Below, one piece after another: positions 57,323-57,512 of a DNA stretch of 57,512 nucleotides; position 1 is the stretch's first letter, and every line of letters starts with the position of its first letter. The notes under the pieces are model-generated. The model saw nothing but the letters and a program-made list of their open reading frames with translations. It ran no database searches and was not told the DNA's origin. The stretch comes from an uncultured Clostridia bacterium (GTDB lineage Bacteria > Bacillota > Clostridia > TANB77 > CAG-508): assembly GCA_946401865.1 (NCBI GenBank), contig CAMIVO010000004.1, positions 1 through 57,512 on the forward strand, in the 5' to 3' direction. The position numbers were made by a program, and so were the translations under genes.

Positions 57323-57512
57323 TTTTTTACCTCCAAAATCCTTTTTATAAAATATCTTTTTGTTTTAACCATTTGATAGCATCTTTTAGCCAGTTTGTAT
57401 CTTTTAGCGAATGTACCAAATTCCCTATTTTCTCCTCTATTTTTCATCATTATTATGATTCATTTTAAATTCCATTCCTTTCTCGCTTCGCTCGAAGGCA
57501 CACATAGGAATG

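Noticed and set aside
57340..57440. Short frame ending LKDAIKWLKQKDIL at the right edge
   Set aside because: It has no start codon after an upstream stop; it may be a gene remnant but I cannot place it in a family.

Overview
The window is strongly AT-rich DNA from a low-GC, spore-forming Gram-positive bacterium. It carries sigK, a Spo0E-like gene, an rpoD-dnaG pair, yfmF/yfmH, a sortase and many GITLIALVV-type pilin-like leaders. This gene content resembles uncultured gut Clostridia; the exact taxon is inference.

The main result is a translation anomaly. Ten times in the window a conserved reading frame is broken by a single extra C placed immediately before a glycine codon (GGN), so the ribosome meets an in-frame CGG followed by a premature stop. 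Skipping that one C restores a full-length, family-typical protein every time. The ten sites fall in nine genes: the ICE methylase/helicase (two sites), ParA, SpoVD/FtsI-type PBP, SigK, DUF368 (two sites), a BspA-like protein, an MmcQ/YjbR protein and a DUF1893 protein. I read both strands by eye for CGG and found no in-frame CGG that serves as an ordinary arginine codon. Several dozen out-of-frame CGG trinucleotides are present, and CGT and CGA are used for arginine. The simplest reading is that CGG is unassigned and triggers +1 frameshifting, or is read as a quadruplet CGGN = Gly. The genes are annotated below as joined frames on that basis.

Region 1 (1 to about 16.6 kb, all minus strand) is one end of an integrative conjugative element. 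It holds ParA and ParB, a coiled-coil protein, a secreted linker protein, a 1,514-aa thioester/CnaB adhesin, and a 2.5-kilo-residue DNA methylase/SNF2 helicase with a tnpV-like gene nested in another frame. The element ends inside the 3' part of a penicillin-binding protein gene, which has lost its tail.

Region 2 (18.3-31.3 kb) is chromosomal housekeeping mixed with gene debris: a guanine deaminase-like enzyme, rhuM remnants, an IMPase-PfkB fusion, a DUF1016 nuclease-like protein with a palindromic operator, QueH, a flippase-like protein, RuvB, an Alg13/Alg14-like pair split by a palindromic element, a sortase, SigK, DUF368 and a dCMP deaminase. Two MITE-like elements with perfect terminal inverted repeats of 20 and 21 bp lie here.

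Region 3 (31.6-48.3 kb) contains five surface proteins that share a pilin-like N-terminal helix but carry different ectodomains (LRR5/BspA, GLUG, DUF6273-like, and two DUF285 repeat proteins). Three of the leaders share a terminator-inverted repeat-promoter-inverted repeat-REP architecture. Between them lie a Spo0E-like gene, yfmH/yfmF, rpoD, dnaG and lemA.

Region 4 (48.3-57.5 kb) has rsmJ, a giant polytopic membrane protein, a dGTPase, short tandem repeats, the MmcQ/YjbR gene, a translationally coupled run of an aldo/keto reductase, an ECF S-component and DUF1893, and a CMD-cupin fusion. I see no rRNA, tRNA or CRISPR array.
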